Below the pieces are notes generated by a model. That model was not told where the DNA came from, did not search any database, and saw only the letters and a program-made list of their open reading frames with translations. 64,000 bases of DNA from Butyrivibrio sp. (lineage in GTDB: Bacteria; Bacillota; Clostridia; Lachnospirales; Lachnospiraceae): positions 62,001-126,000 of the forward strand of contig SVFV01000002.1 in NCBI GenBank assembly GCA_015056655.1, read 5' to 3'. Of the stretch, positions 36,135 through 45,742 are shown one piece after another; within the stretch, counting starts at the first letter, position 1, and each line of letters begins with the position of its first letter. The translations under genes and the position numbers were made by a program.

Positions 36135-37600
36135 TTTAAAAATCTCCATGAAAGGAGCTCGTAATTGTCCCCCATAAATGTAAAGTAAACATCGTGTTTT
36201 CCGGAAAATTCACATTCAACCGGAACTTCAATAGTGGTGAAGTCTCTTCCAGGCGCTTTCACCGGAATATATGCAATAGTCTCGCCATCCACAGAATCAA
36301 GGCTAACTTTTATAGCACCATTTCCCCTGCCTCGTACATTTACTTCAAGTCCCAGGGGCTTGCCATATTCAAACTGTGCACCCTCTACGCAGGTCCAGCT
36401 TCCATCCTGAATTCCAGTGAGGATCATCTCACCAGAGCCGTATCTTACTGCATCAGGACCGTTCTGTCTGGTAGTTACTCCAGAAGAATTCGCCATTGTT
36501 ACAGCCATAACTTCGTTGTACGGATTTAATGGCTTTACCTGCTTAACACCCTGTCTGGTAGCCTCAGATTTGCAAGGGCCACCATTCTCATCCAGGTTAA
36601 GCTGGTCAATGCTTGTACTACGATATCCACTGGTAATACCCATTGCCTCCTCAAGGATTCTGGTGTGATAAGCAATATACCATTGACCCTTGAACTCAAA
36701 CATACAGTGGTGGTTGTTACCTCCAAGACCAAAGAAGTAACCCGGATTCTTAAGAACCGGCTTATACATTTCAAAAGGTCCCATCGGATCCTTTGAAACC
36801 ATTGTGACTATCTCTCCCTCAGAAAAGCCAAGTTCCTTCTCTGCTTCAGGTGTCATGCTGAAATTCGAGCAATAAGAGTAATAATAGCTATCCCCCACTC
36901 TGTTTATTCCCGAATCCTCAAAAAGATAGTCAACATCCGCAATCACTTTAGGATCGCCATCAAGGCTGATCATATCGTCAGAAAGCTTTGCCACCCTGGC
37001 TGTACCCGGGTTAGCTGCTTTGTCGGGAGATGGAACTCCACCTCCAAAATATATGTAAGAATTACCGTCATCATCCATCAGAACAGCCGGGTCAAATAGC
37101 CATGTTACCTCAGCACAGGTTGGCGTGTTCCTTGAAATGAGCGGAGCATCCAGTGGATCAGTAAAAGGTCCTACAGGACTGTCAGCTGTAAGAACTGCTA
37201 TTCCATTACCATTATTTGCAAAGTAAAGGAAGAATTTGTCCTTTCCATCAATGTTCTTATACGCTGCAGCGGGTGCCCATGAATTTGCTCCCCACTTAGC
37301 TGCGCCCTTATCTCCGGCAGCATAGATTGTTCCATGATCAGTCCAGTTCACCAGATCGTCAGATGAAATCACATTGATAGTATTGATATTGCCGTATGTG
37401 TTTTCCTCAATTTCGCCATTTTTATTATAAGTAGGCGCATCACCTGTCATATAAAGGTAAACTCTTCCGTCATAGACAAGAGCATAAGGATCCGCTCCAA
37501 ATCTCTGTGTCATAACAGGGTTGTGCTCGTTAAAGCTTTTTACATCTTTTGCGATTTCGATATTCTCAAATATCTCCGCAGCCATCATGTCCATGATCAT
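36131..37600 (-). CDS. GH43 arabinoxylan arabinofuranohydrolase (XynD-like) with C-terminal CBM6-like domain
   Basis: 489 residues, ATG at 37600 after GGAGG. The sequence follows Bacillus subtilis XynD closely: catalytic Asp37 in FGADPYALVYDGRVYLY, INTINVISSDDLVNWTDHG, SWAPAAAYKNIDGKDKFFLYFANNGNG, the VTWLFDPAVLMDDDG block, the Glu in LFEDSGINRV and GGNNHHCMFEF. The last 130 residues form a CBM6-like sandwich. XynD-type enzymes remove arabinose from mono-substituted xylose in arabinoxylan. Unlike secreted XynD it shows no signal peptide and would act on imported arabinoxylo-oligosaccharides. First gene of a two-gene unit with the GH43 xylosidase. Confidence 0.92.
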   Translation of the reverse strand: MIMDMMAAEIFENIEIAKDVKSFNEHNPVMTQRFGADPYALVYDGRVYLYMTGDAPTYNKNGEIEENTYGNINTINVISSDDLVNWTDHGTIYAAGDKGAAKWGANSWAPAAAYKNIDGKDKFFLYFANNGNGIAVLTADSPVGPFTDPLDAPLISRNTPTCAEVTWLFDPAVLMDDDGNSYIYFGGGVPSPDKAANPGTARVAKLSDDMISLDGDPKVIADVDYLFEDSGINRVGDSYYYSYCSNFSMTPEAEKELGFSEGEIVTMVSKDPMGPFEMYKPVLKNPGYFFGLGGNNHHCMFEFKGQWYIAYHTRILEEAMGITSGYRSTSIDQLNLDENGGPCKSEATRQGVKQVKPLNPYNEVMAVTMANSSGVTTRQNGPDAVRYGSGEMILTGIQDGSWTCVEGAQFEYGKPLGLEVNVRGRGNGAIKVSLDSVDGETIAYIPVKAPGRDFTTIEVPVECEFSGKHDVYFTFMGDNYELLSWRFLK

Positions 37601-37879
37601 TAAATTTTGCCCTCCAAAAACACCTCTCCATAAGAAATTTAGGCTATGTGACTCACCATTTCACATTTTCAGCCCATACAAAATTATAAAAAATCCACTG
37701 TTACCATTCCACAAACTAATTGCTGACTTCATTTCACAAATTGCGCTGTATTTAGCAATCTTTAAACACAAAAAAGCAATAATGGAATAGACCATGTAAA
37801 TCGCCCATCATTAAAATCATACTTACAGACTAAATTTAAACGTATTTGACTGGATTTTACGTTATTAGGAGGTATTTCT
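37601..37879. promoter_or_regulatory. Divergent promoter region between the GH43 pair and the esterase-GH43 fusion
   Basis: 279 bases, AT-rich. Motifs shared with the region ahead of GH10 are ATTTCACAT at 37658 and ATTTCACAAA at 37731, with the close copy ATTCCACAAA exactly 25 bases before it (37706). TTTAGCAAT at about 37751 also occurs at about 33511. This fits direct-repeat sites for an AraC activator. No consensus promoter is evident. Confidence 0.45.
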
Positions 37880-40648
37880 ATGCTTAGAAAAACGGCCGTT
37901 GAAAACGGTATGGTTCAGGGTCTTCCGGGCTCTGATCCCAGAGTAACGGTATATAAGGGTATTCCATTCGCAGCACCGCCAGTTGGTAAAAACAGATGGC
38001 GCGCTCCTCAGCCTGCAGCAGACTGGGATGGCGTCCTCAATGCCTATGAATATGGCCCGATTTCTGTTCAGGATACTCCCGGCCTTGGCACAGATATTTA
38101 CTGCAAGGAATGGCATGTAGATCCTGAAATAGCAATGGATGAGGATTGCCTTTACCTCAATGTATGGACACCTGCCAAGAAGGCAGATGAGAAGCTCCCT
38201 GTCCTTGTATGGTTCTTTGGCGGCGGTTTTCAGTGGGGTTACACTGCCGAGATGGAATTCGATGGAGAAAAGCTTGCTCGTCGCGGTGTAATCGTCGTTA
38301 GTGTCAACTATCGTCTTGCACTTTTCGGATTCCTCTCTCATCCCGAGATTACTGCTGAAGCCAAGGACGCACCCGGAAACTTCGGACTTCTTGACCAGAA
38401 GGCAGGCCTTCACTGGGTTCACAGAAATATTGCTGCCTTTGGTGGTGATCCTGACCGTATTACAATCGCAGGTCAGTCTGCTGGTGGTTCTAGTACAATG
38501 CATCAGCTCACCTGCAAGGACAATTTCGATATTGTTAAGGGCGCTTGCATTTTCAGCGGAATTATCAGACATCCTGACGAGGGCGCCGATATTTTCAAGC
38601 CCATCTCACTCTCTGAGGCAGAAAAACGAGGCGAGGATTTCTTTGAATTCCTGGGCGTAAAGAACCTTGAAGAAGCAAGAGGCCTTGACGCTTTCTATCT
38701 TCGTGGAAAATATGGTGAATATGTTGCGACTCATCCTCGTATGTTCCCCATCAGGGATGGTGTTTTCTGCGATAACGACGCTGTTGAGAACTTTGTTGCC
38801 GGTAAATGCGCTAATGCTCCTGTTTTATCCGGAAATACTTCAGATGAATTCCTTGAAAATGGCGAGAGCATAGTTGAAAGATCTGTTAAGGATGCATTCC
38901 TTGATGCTAAGAAAAATGGAAGCAAGCAGAACTTCTATTACTATAGATTTGATCCTGATATGCCCGGTGATGATCATCCCGGAACCTTCCATTCAGTTGA
39001 TCTGTGGTTTTTCTTTGAATCACTTTCAAAATGCTGGAGACCTTTGAAGGGCCGTCATTTCGACCTGGCAAGACAGATGTGCGACATGTTCGCAAACTTC
39101 ATCAAGACAGGCAATCCTAACGGAAAAGGCTGGAACGGCGAGGAACTTCCTACCTGGGAGCCCTATACTGATGAGAACAAAGCAGAAATGATTTTTGACG
39201 GCAGAGGAGCTGTAACTGCTCACGAGGGCGGCATTCGCCTTGGTATTACTGGTAAAAAGCAGGCAGTTAACCCTTACCTTCCTTCATGGGAGTATATTCC
39301 TGATGGCGAGCCATACGTATTTGGCGACAGAGTGTATGTTTACGGCTCTCACGACCTTTACAATGGCGAAACCTTCTGCCTTGGAGACTATGTATGCTGG
39401 TCAGCTCCTGTAAATGACCTCGGCAACTGGCATTATGAGGGTGTTATTTATCCCAAAACAGCTGATCCTTTAAACAAGGATGGTCATATGTGTCTGTATG
39501 CGCCTGATGTTACTGTAGGCCCTGATGGTCGCTATTATCTGTACTATGTACTTGATAAGATTTCCATAGTGTCTGTTGCAGTTTGCGACACACCTGCTGG
39601 CAAATATGAATTCCTTGGCTATGTACATTATCCGGACGGAACAAAGCTTGGTGAAAAGGATGGCGATGAGCCTCAGTTCGATCCCGGCGTCCTTACAGAA
39701 AATGGCAAAACATACTTGTTTACCGGCTTCTGCGGACAGGGCGACAAGAGCCGTCATGGCGCAATGCTCACAGTTCTTGGAGAAGACATGCTCACAGTAG
39801 AAAAGGCTCCTGTAATCGTGGCTCCCGGCAACTGCTACAGCCAGGGAACACCTTATGAAGGACATGCTTTCTTTGAAGCTCCTTCCATTCGAAAGAAGGA
39901 TGGCAAATACTTCTTTATCTACTCTTCAGAAGTTATGCATGAGCTTTGCTACGCTACATCTGACTCACCTGAGGGTCCTTTTACCTACGGTGGCGTCATT
40001 GTCAGCAACTGTGACCTTCACATTGATTCCTACAAGCCCGCAGATATGCCTATGGCAAGCGGCGCCAACAACCACGGAAGCATGGTACAGATTAAAAATG
40101 ATTGGTATATCTTCTATCATCGTCACACCAACAACACCTGGTACAGCAGACAGGGATGTGCCGAGAAGCTCTCATTTAGAGATGACAGAAGCATAATCCA
40201 GCCTGAAATCACATCCTGTGGCTTAAACGGCGGTCCTTTGACTGATGTAGGCGAATATCCTGCATATATTGTCTGCAACCTCTTTACACCTGAACATGCT
40301 ATGTATGTAGGCAAGCCCGGGCCCAGAGTCGTTCAGGACGGTGGTGATGGAGATCATGAGATCGGATATATCAGATATATCGAGAATGGCTCAACAGCAG
40401 GCTTCAAGTATTTCGATTTGAAGAATGTTACTGGTCTTAACATCTGGACACGAGGCTACCTTAACGGTAAGTTCCAGGTTAAGACAGCTTGGGACGGCGA
40501 AGTTCTTGGTGAAATCGAAGTGAACTCCCAGAACATCTGGACAAAGTGGAACTGCTCCTTCGCTCCTATCTCAGGCGTTCACGCTCTGTACCTGACATTT
40601 GTTGGTACCGGAACCGGCGCTCTGAAGAGCTTCGAGTTTGTGCATTAA
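37880..40648 (+). CDS. Bifunctional carboxylesterase (type B) - GH43 fusion
   Basis: 922 residues, AGGAGG before the ATG, no signal peptide. Residues 1-450 are a type-B carboxylesterase: YKGIPFAAPPVGKNRW, EDCLYLNVWTP, oxyanion FFGGGF, nucleophile Ser200 in GQSAGG and His371 in TFHSVDLWFFF. Residues 463-800 are a GH43 propeller: base Asp475 in EYIPDGEPYVFGDRVYVYGS, LYAPDVTVGPDGRYYLYY, DPGVLTENGKTYLF, the Glu in YEGHAFFEAPSIRKKDG and NNHGSMVQIKNDWYIFYHR. A CBM6-like end follows. It would strip ester groups (acetyl or feruloyl) and arabinose or xylose from the same intracellular xylo-oligosaccharide. The fusion is in one uninterrupted frame. Confidence 0.93.
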   Translation: MLRKTAVENGMVQGLPGSDPRVTVYKGIPFAAPPVGKNRWRAPQPAADWDGVLNAYEYGPISVQDTPGLGTDIYCKEWHVDPEIAMDEDCLYLNVWTPAKKADEKLPVLVWFFGGGFQWGYTAEMEFDGEKLARRGVIVVSVNYRLALFGFLSHPEITAEAKDAPGNFGLLDQKAGLHWVHRNIAAFGGDPDRITIAGQSAGGSSTMHQLTCKDNFDIVKGACIFSGIIRHPDEGADIFKPISLSEAEKRGEDFFEFLGVKNLEEARGLDAFYLRGKYGEYVATHPRMFPIRDGVFCDNDAVENFVAGKCANAPVLSGNTSDEFLENGESIVERSVKDAFLDAKKNGSKQNFYYYRFDPDMPGDDHPGTFHSVDLWFFFESLSKCWRPLKGRHFDLARQMCDMFANFIKTGNPNGKGWNGEELPTWEPYTDENKAEMIFDGRGAVTAHEGGIRLGITGKKQAVNPYLPSWEYIPDGEPYVFGDRVYVYGSHDLYNGETFCLGDYVCWSAPVNDLGNWHYEGVIYPKTADPLNKDGHMCLYAPDVTVGPDGRYYLYYVLDKISIVSVAVCDTPAGKYEFLGYVHYPDGTKLGEKDGDEPQFDPGVLTENGKTYLFTGFCGQGDKSRHGAMLTVLGEDMLTVEKAPVIVAPGNCYSQGTPYEGHAFFEAPSIRKKDGKYFFIYSSEVMHELCYATSDSPEGPFTYGGVIVSNCDLHIDSYKPADMPMASGANNHGSMVQIKNDWYIFYHRHTNNTWYSRQGCAEKLSFRDDRSIIQPEITSCGLNGGPLTDVGEYPAYIVCNLFTPEHAMYVGKPGPRVVQDGGDGDHEIGYIRYIENGSTAGFKYFDLKNVTGLNIWTRGYLNGKFQVKTAWDGEVLGEIEVNSQNIWTKWNCSFAPISGVHALYLTFVGTGTGALKSFEFVH

Positions 40649-40661
40649 GGTCGAAATAAAG

Positions 40662-40700
40662 ACCGCCATCCGAAAATGAATATTTTTGGATGGCGGTTTT
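40662..40700 (+). terminator. Terminator of the esterase-GH43 gene
   Basis: ACCGCCATCC and GGATGGCGGT form a perfect 10-bp stem, followed by TTTT, 13 bases after the stop codon. Confidence 0.9.
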
Positions 40701-41138
40701 GCTATGCAGCTATGCTTTTACTTGCCTGTTTTGAACTTATGCGTGGATGTTTTGAGCTTATGCGTGGATGTTTTGCGTATATTGGGTACCAAATTTCTAT
40801 TTTGCCCCATATTTTTCCAATCATTTTGCGGACTTAGTGGTTTTGGGAAAAATACGGGGGTATTTAAAAATTTAGCACCCATTTTAAACCAAATATTGTT
40901 ACTCTCTTATCTATATTTAGATATGCTGCATGCATTTTGGAAATAGGGACCTCTCTATAAAAAATGGCATCCATTTCACATCATGAAATGGGTACCAATT
41001 TTTCAAAATAAGCCTTATATTTCCAAAACTCAAATATTCTTTTGTTACATTTCTATTTTTGGGGAATATTACCCCAAATATGTCAAAATTCCATAAACCA
41101 GCCCCCAAATACGGATTTCTGACAATATAATCATGCTG
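40701..41138. other. Non-coding, AT-rich stretch
   Basis: No convincing gene in 438 bases. It contains the 21-bp tandem repeat described separately, two copies of GGGTACCAA (40784-40792 and 40988-40996) and several T-rich and G-rich runs. Small frames here lack ribosome sites. Confidence 0.5.
40728..40769 (+). repeat. Tandem repeat, two copies of 21 bp
   Basis: Copy 1 at 40728-40748 and copy 2 at 40749-40769 begin GTTTTGA and end TTATGCGTGGAT. They differ at one base (A or G after GTTTTGA). A partial third copy, GTTTTG, follows. The repeat is a multiple of three, but no supported gene covers it. Confidence 0.85.
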
Positions 41139-41696
41139 TCATTCAGCTATATTTCTTTCAAAAACCTCTTTAGGAAGAATCATCCTGTAAAATGATACAT
41201 ACAGCTCTCGCAAACTATCTATATCCCTACATTTACTATTTCCAAGCACCAGAATCTGGAACGGTACCTGGAAGCATTTCATCCTAAGCCCGGTGTCTGT
41301 ACAGCCATTTCTAAGATAAAAGGCCCTGCGTCTTGACTGTAAATCCCTATCCTCATCAGTTTCAGCCTTATCAGGATCCTCAACTTCAAGAAGGACCGTG
41401 TCAGCATCAGCATAGTGCTCCTTTAGCATTTTAAGCATTTTGGCACCGATACCTTTATTTCTATGTTCAGGACTTATAGCCAGATAATCCAGCATAAAAC
41501 TGTTATCCTTCTTAAGGAGAAAAGCGTAGCCGATCAACTCATTCCCGTCATAAAGGCCATAACAATCACACATTCCCTTCTCAATGGTTGAAATGATTAT
41601 CCTAAGCGGCCGAAGCTCATCTGCAGGAAAGTCGACCGACATCCTCTCGTTGTAGATGTTCTCTACCTGTTCAATATTCAGACTTTCTAGTCTCAT
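41139..41696 (-). CDS. GNAT-family N-acetyltransferase
   Basis: 185 residues. The acetyl-CoA-binding motif A is DYLAISPEHRNKGIGAKMLKML, with motif B in FYLRNGCTDTG. AAGGATAG precedes the ATG. The C-terminal 50 residues (FQVPFQILVLGNSKCRDIDS) form an extra segment ending in a helix. The gene follows the Rpn-type gene by nine bases. Substrate unknown. Confidence 0.87.
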   Translation of the reverse strand: MRLESLNIEQVENIYNERMSVDFPADELRPLRIIISTIEKGMCDCYGLYDGNELIGYAFLLKKDNSFMLDYLAISPEHRNKGIGAKMLKMLKEHYADADTVLLEVEDPDKAETDEDRDLQSRRRAFYLRNGCTDTGLRMKCFQVPFQILVLGNSKCRDIDSLRELYVSFYRMILPKEVFERNIAE

Positions 41697-41705
41697 ATTC
41701 TATCC

Positions 41706-42578
41706 TTATGTATCAGATTCTTCATTCTCTCTTTTTTCAAGAATAGCTTCTACTATTTTGTCGACATCATACTCTGGCGCATAATTTTCTGCGACTTCCA
41801 GTATTTCACGAACAGTATCCTCTGTCGTATCAAGAGCATCTGCTATTTCAGCAACATCCCGATTCTTCTGCTTGTTTTTGAGCACCTGTTTTACCAACAG
41901 TTTGAGCTCGCCCTCATCTACTCCTCGATCATATTCATCATACAGCATATCCTGAAATGTCATATATTCTGCCCTCCACCTCTTATCTTCTCGTGCTTCG
42001 CGTACTTTACTGTCTAAATCTTGTACAAGGGAGTTATCACTAACCACCCCAGTTAAATAGTCAATAAATGAAGCCAACTCCGGTGATACATCATTTTTAT
42101 CACCACCAGCACATATGAATATACGATTAGTGCCATCATCTAGTTTGATAGAATTGTCCTCTTTACAGGTTGGATCAAAACTATATTTATGGTAGCCTCG
42201 ATTAAAACAATCAAATGTACATAGAAAAATGATATAGCTATCTGGTAAATCCTTATATCTTTTGCCGGATTTAAGATAATTCAAATCCAACATCCCCTGA
42301 TAATAGCGACTTCTCTTTGGCAATTCTGATTTCTTCGAAGTCTGCATCTCAATGTCATAAATCCTTTTATTATCATCCTCGAAATAAACGTCAAACCTTA
42401 TACCATGGCCATCAGGCGTAAGTTTTATGGCTTTTTCTGTAACCGGATCCTTAACAAGATTGCCAATCTTCCTCCCTAGGATTAGCTCCGTCATTTCTTT
42501 ACATAAATCCTCGTTTTCCTCAAGGATTTTGCAAAACATAAAATTGTCTGCAAAGGTTAATTCATCATAGTTTTTCAA
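41706..42578 (-). CDS. Rpn-family / PD-(D/E)XK nuclease-transposase protein
   Basis: 290 residues. The start is TTG at 42578, with GGAGGAGAG upstream; no ATG is available in frame. The N-terminal block LTFADNFMFCKILEENEDL and the nuclease core GIRFDVYFEDD plus YDIEMQTSKKSELPKRSRYY (Asp, Glu and Gln of PD-(D/E)XK) are diagnostic. The domain ends near SFIDYLTG, and the C-terminal part is a helical region with DALDTTEDTVREILEVAENY. Many copies of this family occur in Lachnospiraceae genomes, and members are called recombination-promoting nucleases or putative transposases. It marks a mobile or variable patch. Confidence 0.9.
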   Translation of the reverse strand: MKNYDELTFADNFMFCKILEENEDLCKEMTELILGRKIGNLVKDPVTEKAIKLTPDGHGIRFDVYFEDDNKRIYDIEMQTSKKSELPKRSRYYQGMLDLNYLKSGKRYKDLPDSYIIFLCTFDCFNRGYHKYSFDPTCKEDNSIKLDDGTNRIFICAGGDKNDVSPELASFIDYLTGVVSDNSLVQDLDSKVREAREDKRWRAEYMTFQDMLYDEYDRGVDEGELKLLVKQVLKNKQKNRDVAEIADALDTTEDTVREILEVAENYAPEYDVDKIVEAILEKRENEESDT

Positions 42579-42937
42579 TTACTCTCCTCCTATTCTAGCC
42601 GAAAAGAGGGTAAAAGACCACAGATTCCGACTATTACTGCATTATATTGTTAAAAATTGGGAATCATGTGGAAGAAATTCCACGAAGATTTACCTACACA
42701 AAACGTGCAGAAGTTAAATTATCATATTACTATTTTGCAGTCAAGATTTTTCTCTTAGACCTAACTATATTAGCTTCTACTCTATGTAATTTATGCTATT
42801 CAGATTCCAGTAAAAAGGACTATTCCGTCTGGAATAATCCTTTTACTAAATAACCCTTAGAAGAGTTCTTTTATCACTCATTCAAAATTGTTCTGAATTT
42901 CTTGTATACACTTGACTTCTTCGATTTATTAAAATAT
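42579..42937. other. Intergenic region with a bidirectional hairpin
   Basis: 359 bases. The main feature is a hairpin at 42809-42847: AGTAAAAAGGACTATTCC pairs with GGAATAATCCTTTTACT around GTCT. A small frame at 42647-42853 runs through the hairpin and has no ribosome site, so I do not call a gene. Confidence 0.5.
42809..42847. terminator. Bidirectional terminator hairpin downstream of the resolvase-like gene
   Basis: A 17-18 base stem with a four-base loop; both outer arms are A/T-rich (TTTTACT on plus, TTTTTACT on minus), so it can act in either direction. It lies about 90 bases after the stop of the minus-strand gene. Confidence 0.75.
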
Positions 42938-43780
<843 letters not shown>

Positions 43781-43821
43781 TTACGTCTAGGTTTTCCGCA
43801 ACTACCATAACAACACAAAAT

Positions 43822-43860
43822 AAAAAAGTCTCAATGAATTTTATCCATTAAGACTTTTTT
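43822..43860. terminator. Bidirectional terminator
   Basis: AAAAAAGTCTCAATG and CATTAAGACTTTTTT form a 15-bp stem with one mismatch; T6 ends both strands. It lies between the resolvase-like gene and the amidotransferase gene and insulates both. Confidence 0.85.
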
Positions 43861-43946
43861 CATAATCCGTTCTTGAGGCTTCATATCTTGCATTCAAATG
43901 ACTAGTTAGTAGCCTAAGTTCCTGAATTGCAGTGAAATAGAAAAAA

Positions 43947-44648
43947 TCAGTAACAATTTTCCATAAAAGCTTTAAATATCTTTACACTGTTAGCATCCAC
44001 TTTGTATGAATATTCCGGATGCCACTGAACTGCCCAGACAAAGCGCTTTTCTGGCATCTCTATGGCCTCTACAAGTCCATCTTCGGATAATGCCATAGCT
44101 TTCAGGCTGTCAGCAAGGTCTTTTACTGCCTGATGGTGGTAACTGTTAACCGCTATTGTTTTTTCCTGCAAAAGCTTATAAAGGCTGCTTTCTTCAAGAA
44201 TATTTACCTTATGGACTGGTACATCATAGGGCGGAGTCTGATGGTGTTCTGTGTCAGATGGACGCTGAGCTGGAAGATCCTGGTACAGCGTTCCGCCAAG
44301 AAATGCATTAAGAAACTGGATTCCGCGGCAAATTCCAAGTACAGGGATATCTTTTTCCAGGGCCTGTTTTAGCACCTCTGATTCCATGCGGTCTCGTTCA
44401 TCACATGGAACAACATTAGTTCCTATCGGGGCTTCGCCGTATATAGCTGGATTTACATCATGTCCTCCTGTAAGCAAAATGCCATCAACTCCTTGAAGGA
44501 GCTGTTCTATATCGTCTGGATTATCTGTAACAGGAAACATGACAGGTATTCCGCCTGCTTCGGTTATTCCATCCATATACCCGGGAAGCATCCATAAACT
44601 GTCTTTTTTCTCATCAACAAGGGGCATTACTCCAATTATCGGCTTCAT
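43947..44648 (-). CDS. Class I glutamine amidotransferase-like gamma-glutamyl-GABA hydrolase (PuuD type)
   Basis: 233 residues. The nucleophile Cys is in LGICRGIQFLNAFLGG; His and Glu are in VQWHPEYSYK. The oxyanion motif is LLTGGHDVNPAIYGE. This is the PuuD/peptidase C26 pattern: hydrolysis of gamma-glutamyl-gamma-aminobutyrate or a related gamma-glutamyl amide. GGAGG lies six bases ahead of the ATG at 44648; a GTG three bases earlier is possible. It stands alone, so the true substrate is open. Confidence 0.9.
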   Translation of the reverse strand: MKPIIGVMPLVDEKKDSLWMLPGYMDGITEAGGIPVMFPVTDNPDDIEQLLQGVDGILLTGGHDVNPAIYGEAPIGTNVVPCDERDRMESEVLKQALEKDIPVLGICRGIQFLNAFLGGTLYQDLPAQRPSDTEHHQTPPYDVPVHKVNILEESSLYKLLQEKTIAVNSYHHQAVKDLADSLKAMALSEDGLVEAIEMPEKRFVWAVQWHPEYSYKVDANSVKIFKAFMENCY

Positions 44649-44671
44649 CACAAACCTCCAAAAAATTAAAT

Positions 44672-44708
44672 AAAAAGAGGCAAAGACACCATTAATAGCA
44701 TCTTTGCC
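44672..44708 (-). terminator. Terminator of the methyltransferase gene
   Basis: On the minus strand GGCAAAGA and TCTTTGCC form an 8-bp stem, followed by TCTTTTTATTT, 39 bases after the stop of the methyltransferase gene. Confidence 0.85.
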
Positions 44709-44746
44709 TTTTACTAACTATATCACATTTATTATGCGGTAGCACT

Positions 44747-45535
44747 TTATTTATTGACCTTTAATTCAGCTATAGACGCATAATGCTTTACCATGAAGCT
44801 CTCATTAGCCTCTTTTTCAAGCATTTCCATGTGCTCCTTATCCCAGGCCTTGATGGCTTCAGGATTCATTGAAGCCCCAACTCCTCTACAAGCTCGCATT
44901 CTTCCATGCCAGCCCTCCCTTGAGAAGGGAATATCCACTCTGAACTCATTACGGGATAACAGAGTAAAATGCGATAAATACTGATCAGGCACCCATACAG
45001 GGTGAACGGTATCGCCATAGGAAGTCCAGTTGGGATTGTGTTTTAAGATGATTTCTTCGCTTTTCCCTGCAATTTTATCTTCATAGGGAAGCCATCCCAT
45101 ATATAAAATAAGGAATTTGCCACCAGGCTTTAGCATTTTTGCAAAATTAGGCGCTGTAATATCGTGGTCAAAATACCAGATGCACTGGCATGATGTAATG
45201 ACATCAAAAGTGTTATCAGGGAAAGATACTTCTTCTGCCCTTGAAGTGAAGAAATTGATATCCATTCCGGCTTCTTTGGCGAGTTCTTTTGCCTGGGCGA
45301 TCTGATTTTCAGCGATGTCAGTTCCTGTCCATTTTGCGCCATATTTATACATATTTCTGGGAAGTACACCGGTTCCGGTACCGATATCCAGTACGTTCTG
45401 GCCATCCTTACAACAGCCCAGATTCAGGATATAATCATAAAACTCCTGGGGATAGATATCTCTGTATTTTGCATAGTCCTTTGACGTTTTGCCCCAGTCA
45501 AATTCCTTGCCCTTATCAATGTCTTGGATTATCAT
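44747..45535 (-). CDS. Class I SAM-dependent methyltransferase
   Basis: 262 residues, GGAGGTGCCGT before the ATG. Motif I is NVLDIGTGTGVLPRNMY; the acidic residue of motif II is in WTGTDIAENQI; the post-I and motif III regions are FDVITSCQCIWYFDHD and LKPGGKFLILYMGW. The fold is certain. The acceptor is not: members of this group are annotated as UbiE/COQ5-like without proof. Single-gene transcript with its own terminator. Confidence 0.9.
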   Translation of the reverse strand: MIIQDIDKGKEFDWGKTSKDYAKYRDIYPQEFYDYILNLGCCKDGQNVLDIGTGTGVLPRNMYKYGAKWTGTDIAENQIAQAKELAKEAGMDINFFTSRAEEVSFPDNTFDVITSCQCIWYFDHDITAPNFAKMLKPGGKFLILYMGWLPYEDKIAGKSEEIILKHNPNWTSYGDTVHPVWVPDQYLSHFTLLSRNEFRVDIPFSREGWHGRMRACRGVGASMNPEAIKAWDKEHMEMLEKEANESFMVKHYASIAELKVNK

Positions 45536-45742
45536 ACGGCACCTCCCTACAGTTTTATATTGCTGAAATAATACAATTTATTACGAATGAATGTCAATAT
45601 AATAACGATATATGGATATATTTGTCATGTCGGTAGTGACAATATTATTCTGAATCAAATTATTAAATTTCGGAAATGAGCTATTTTTTCCGGCAAAATC
45701 AATTAAAATAGCAGAAGAAGATAAAGTTCGGGGGATGAATTC

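Noticed and set aside
40686-40946. Possible small gene covering the 21-bp tandem repeat
   Set aside because: It starts inside the terminator of the upstream gene, has no ribosome site and a composition of translated AT-rich DNA.
40917-41108. Possible 63-residue minus-strand gene
   Set aside because: No ribosome site and no homology I recognise; it lies in AT-rich intergenic DNA.
42647-42853. Possible 68-residue plus-strand gene
   Set aside because: It runs through a strong hairpin and has no ribosome site or recognisable feature.
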